Positions 40,601-46,600 of a stretch of 64,000 nucleotides of DNA are shown one piece after another (the stretch's first letter is position 1; the number at the start of each line of letters is the position of its first letter). The DNA comes from Siphonodentalium dalli (Eukaryota; Mollusca; Scaphopoda; Gadilida; Siphonodentaliidae), in contig CP136066.1 in NCBI GenBank assembly GCA_032622095.1, positions 91,719,319 through 91,783,318 on the forward strand, written 5' to 3'. The notes below the pieces were generated by a model that saw only the letters and a program-made list of their open reading frames with translations, did not search any database and was not told where the DNA came from. Position numbers and translations under genes: made by a program.

Positions 40601-43600
40601 AATCTGGTCCTAGGTCTCCCTTAGCAGTTGAGGCCTAAGCAGAATGAGGTGAATTTTGTGATGTTATCCCGCTCTGTGGGATATCATCACTAAATTCACC
40701 CACTGGGGACCTCATTCTGCAAATGACACACACTATTTGCAGCCTTGATGACCACATTGAAACTACTATTAATTATTCCCCCTTTTTTTTTTTTAAAAGG
40801 GGGGTATACTGTTTTGCACCTGTCCGTGCGTCCGTCTGTCGTCCGTCCGATGTCTGTTCATGTCATAACTTAAACAGTAGTGCTCGGATCTCAATGAAAT
40901 TAGGTATGGATGTTCACTATTATGAGGACATTAAATAGAGGGTTCCATCGTTTTGTTCGGATTTTCCATTCTAGAGTTATTCATCTTTGTTTATCTTGAA
41001 ATGTTGGATTTTTGGTCCATCTGGTGTCTGTTCATGTCATAACATGAACAGTAGTGCTCGGATCTCAATGAAATTTTGTATGGATGTTCACTACTATGAG
41101 GGCATTCAATAGAGGGTTCCATCGTTTTGTTTGGATTTTCCATTCTAGAGTTATACATCTTTGTTCATCTGGAAATGTTGGCTTTTTGGTTCGTCTGTTG
41201 TCTGTTCATGTCGTAACTTCGACATTTGTACTGGGATCTCAATGGGATTTGGTATGGATGTTCACTACTATGAGGACATTAAAATGAGGGTTCCATCGTT
41301 TTGTTCCGCTTTTCCATTCTAGAGTTATTCATCTTTGTTCATCTGGAAATGTTGGCTTTTTGGTCCGTCTGGTGTCTGTTCATGTCGTAACTTCAACAGT
41401 TGCGCTGGGATCTCAATGGAATTTGGTATAGATGTTCACTGCTATGAGGACATTCAATAGGGGGTTCCATTGTTCTGTTCTGCTTTTCCATTCTAGAGTA
41501 ATTCATCTTTGTTTATCTGGAAATGTTGGCTGTTTGATCCATCTGATGTCTGTTCAGCTCATAACTTGAACAGTAATGCTCGGATCTCAATGAAATTTTT
41601 TATGGATGTTCACCACTATTCTCTGAGGACATTTAATGGCACATTCAAATGTTTGTTTTGGTTTTTTGTTCTATAGTTATTCATCTTTGTTTATATGAAA
41701 ATGCTGAGTTCTGGGTCCATATGTCTGAGTATAGCCATCATAAGTTATAGATGTGCCCACACTAGGCGGTATGCCACGAGGGGGTATGCACCGGACGACA
41801 GTCCATCTCTTGTTGATTCAATAATTAACCTTCATTATTGCAGGTTAGTGCAGTCAAGGAGAGATGTAATTGAACAAAAGAACTATGAACGACCATATCA
41901 ATGGAACCAGGTATGTAGTCTTAAGAACTATGAACGACCGTATCAATGGAACCAGGTATGTAGTCTTAAGAACTATGAACGACCGTATCAATGGAACCAG
42001 GTATGTAGTCTTAAGAACTATGAACGACCGTATCAATGGAACCAGGTATGTAGTCTTTATCCCTTTACCCAACAAAACGGCCAGAAACGCCCAAATAAAG
42101 CTTCAACAGCCTAAAATATCTTCGGTCTGTCTCAATAACACCATACAAATATGGGTATCATTGGAACCGGCTCATTGACCACATTGTGATGGTTACAGTT
42201 ATGCCCTGTGCCAATGCATTCTCTTATATATGCGAGTCGACCATAGGTCGCCTCGCATATATAAGAGAATGCATTGGCCTAAAAAAAATTGTTTTTTAAC
42301 ACTTTTTATAATATTTTTCTACATTCTTTGACAATTTTATCATTTTTAATATGTTTTAAGCCAATGCATTCTCTTATATATGCGAGGCGACCTATGGTCG
42401 ACTCGCATATATAAGAGAATGCATTGGCAAAGGGCCGTTCTGTTGGGTAAAGGGTTATACCATGTGTCATTTTGAAAATGTATCATGTTATGTATATATC
42501 CTCAAATTGTGTGGTTATGGAATTACACAGTCTTGTGGGATATAATCTTCAAAATAATGAATAGATGCGTGGTTTGTCCGTGACCGGAAATATTGATCCT
42601 AATTTGCCCGTGGTTGTAAACTTATAAACTAACCTAATGACGTCTGTCTGGAATAGGCCCCAACGGTCTCTCTTGACTCTCGATGTGATAAGATGTAGCT
42701 ATGGAATTGGAACTCAAATGAATATTTTACATAGGGATTTTGATATTTATATAGTCCCGGGAACTTCATATCGAATATCACTGCTAATGAGCTCGGCTTT
42801 GTGACTACAGACCGGAATGTTCGTCTGATCATCATAAAAGTTAGTTGTGGATGTTAATATTGATAAGTAGATGGGGAACAAGTCATTTTGGGGTCATTCG
42901 GCCATAAAACATGGCCACCTGCAGCCATCTTGGATTTAATAACTAAATACTTTGGCACAGGCTACAGGTCGTACCTTTGGTCAGATCATCATGAAATTTG
43001 TCATGGATGTTAACATTAACATGTAGATGGGAAACTGGTCATTTTGGGGTCATTCGGCAAAAAAACTTGACGGCCAGCAGCCATCTTGGATTTAAAAAAT
43101 CAATCCATTAGCACGGGCTACAGGTCGTACTGTTTGTCTGATCATCATAAAATTTGTCATGGATGTTAATATTGACATGTAGATGTGAACGAGTCATTTT
43201 GAGGTCATTCGGTCATGAAACATGGCCGCTGGCAGCCATCTTGGATTTAACTTTTTACATGACTAAATCATTTGGGACGGGCTACAAGTACTTTTTGTCG
43301 GATCATTATGAAATTTGTCATAGCTCTTGATATTGACATGTAGATGGAAATGAGTCATTTTGGGGTCATTTGGCAAAAAATATATAAAAAAAACATGGCT
43401 GCCAGCAGCCATCTTGGATTTCAACATTCAATTCATCATTCCATTCATTGCTCATAACAAAAATTTAACTTGTTTGCAATGTTGAGCTACATATACAGTG
43501 TCATGGACACTTCCATTGAGTAATTTCCAAGTTATATGTGTGTTTTATTTTTGGTGTAATGTTCTATTTGTCTTTGAATATATGCTGCTACGGTTGCATG

Positions 43601-46600
43601 GCTAGTTTGTAGTGCTATATTTATAATGTCACCATTTGTTGCATTTATTGTATGTGCACATTTTTCTATTTTTGTAGGTGAAGAAGGAGGATCTAATATC
43701 TGTCTCTGCCGATGAGATTGGGACATACCTGCTGAACCTCCACTCTGGAATCAAGCTGCATGGAGCAGATATTCCGAGTGAAGAGGACACTCGTAAATCC
43801 AGGTTACTCAAGCATGAAAAACAGCTCCATCAGACCGCCAACAGGTGAATACAGTTTCATCTACACAATACAATCCCTTAACTGAAACTTTTTGACTTTC
43901 CTTATTCTTTATCATTCAACTGACTGCTCAACATAACATTAAAGGTACTCAATCCGATTAGATGGTCCCCATATCATCAGATTCCAGCAACAACAACATT
44001 TTTTGAAATACCGCTTCAGTTATCAGAATCGATTAATTGCCCAAAAAATAATGCTAAACACAGTCAACTATAGTATAAAATTGCCCAAAACCTGTTATCA
44101 ACTTTTGTTTAATGAAATTTTGCCAGTTTGTGAAACATCTGACAGAAAAAAGCCACTTGATTTTAGAGTTATCCATCTTCATCCTCAATTTGGTCTGAGA
44201 CGTTCTTCTTATCGACTGTTTACTGGGCCACGGAAAATTATCGTTGGTGAAAAGTTATAGATTTCAAAAATCGATATCTAATAACTCGGTTGGGTCTGAC
44301 GATTTCTGACTGAGGTATTCACCTATTCGAATTAATTAACCCTTTCATGACTGGAGTTGCGCTTGTGCAGCATTAATGATCCTGTGCCAGTGCATTCTGT
44401 TATATATGCGAGTCTCCCATATATAAGAGAATGCACTGGCTGACAAGGTCAAGGTATATAATTTTAGGCCAGTGTATTCTTATATATATATGTGAGGCTT
44501 ACTATGGGAGACTCACATATATAAGAGAATGCATTTAAACAGGGTTTCACAAAATTTCAGGAATCTCCAGTCATGGAAGGGTTAATTTTAAATTGAAAAA
44601 TATTTAACCCTTTACCCAATAAGGATATTATCAACATCACTACCCTCAACCAACAGTGAAAGAAGATAACGTCGCCATCCCAGCCAACGAATCTCTTAGC
44701 CGACGTCAAATTATTGGGAAGAAATCAGTATTTATGGCATTATGTTACATCATTGATGTTGTTTATCTTGATCTTGTTTCCAGAGTCGTGAATCCCCCCT
44801 ATAATATTGTATGAATATTTATTTGTTTTTTTATTTATATTGAGATTTATGATAATGTCAATGTAAAAAACAAAGAAAAGGTTATTTTTTTTATCAACAT
44901 TAATTTCACAGTTGGCAAAAAACATCATGAAATTGGGTGAGTTTTAATATATCAATGTTTAAGAAATGGTACATAAATACATCATCAAGTGGCATATTAT
45001 AATTCTTGGATATTTTCATATGAATGCAGTTACAATTATCGCCTTTATTAGCTAAACTATTGTCATGATATCATTGATGACATTTTATACATTTTTTTTT
45101 TACCTCTATTAATCAGTCTTGAAATGGCATTGATATTGTAACCTTGACATTGCTGCTATTAGCCAATGTCAATACCTTCAAAAATTTATAAATATAAATA
45201 AAATAATTCCTTCATGCCTATTACAGTCGAGAAAAGTACTTTCTCTTAGTGAAATTTTGAGCAATCATATCCAATATAAAATAGCAAGACATTTCTTAAA
45301 ACGCAGATAACTAAACTATAAATTCAATTATCATTTTGAAAAATGGCCCACTATGTGCAATTTTAACTACGCCGCCAATGTCTCGTGTGTGTTCAAATAA
45401 AACATACCAGTACATAATGTTTACTAAGTCATTTCTTTGATTTTTAATATCACAATCAGGCGAACTGACCAGAGTTATCCCAGTCTTAATGCGTAGTGGA
45501 TATGAACTTTAGTACTTACACAAGAAACAAATATTCAAGCGATGATAACAACCCCTCTCGTGAACCTAACACGTCAAGTACTTGAGTTTGACCCAGTTAT
45601 GATATCTCGGTACATTTCCAATTCCATGCATCGTTAATTGTCCATTGTAAATTGTCAAGTCAATAAATTTTGAAAAAGATTGAATGGCTATATAGGTCAA
45701 TAAAATACTTTCCCTTTGTGTATATCTGAGGTATCAAACTAATTAAAGGTACTAAATCTGATGAGACGCTCCTAAGTTACTATTTCTTTGCTTCGGGAGT
45801 AAAAAATATTTGTTGAAGTCGAGAAACCCACCCGCCAAAGCTCAGAGTGATCAGGTATCGATTTTTTAAGTTTGTTATATCTCCAGATGTGTGGTATTCA
45901 AATGGAGGGTCTCAGACAAAATTTCGAATGAAGATGGATAACTCTAAAATCAAGTGGTAATATGGTCAATACTTTAGTGATAATACGGCCATATTTTGTT
46001 GAACAAAATGTTGATAAATAACATGTTTTGGGAAATTTGATGCCATAGTTGACAGTGGTTAGTATTATTTTGTTGCAATAAAATCGATTCTCATAACTAA
46101 AGCGTATTTTGAAGAAATGTTGTTGTATTTGATGCTACTCAAATTCAATATATTTTAAATAATATATAATAAATATTTGATATAAATAATTGAAATTTTT
46201 CTTATAGATTTTAATGACTGATAGAATAAATGGTAACTCAACAGGGAAACCATCCCAGTTAAGCAAACGTTGCGCTGAGATTTCGCTTAACAATGACCGA
46301 TCTAGGGCTGGGAAAATAGATTTATTTTTTGCTATTTGGAAATGAAAATCACTATCTAAGAAATAATACATAATCCAATATAAATATCAATTTCAAGTTG
46401 TCAGATGTTACAAAGATTGACCTCGCGACCCTGCAGAATGCAGTTAACAAGAAAGCGTCTCTGACAATAGGTGACAAATGGGAAGTTGGCTTCACTAATA
46501 TTTTGTGGTTGGAAATAAAAGCTATATGTCATAACCTGAATAAAAAGTACAAAATAAAGTGAAAATTAGCTATATTATGATCACAGATAACAAAACTATT

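Noticed and set aside
41695-42114. Open frame of 139 codons containing KNYERPYQWNQVCSL four times as a separate gene
   Set aside because: It is the reading frame of TDRD9 exon 18 continued through the duplicated donors and into the neighbouring element, not an independent gene.
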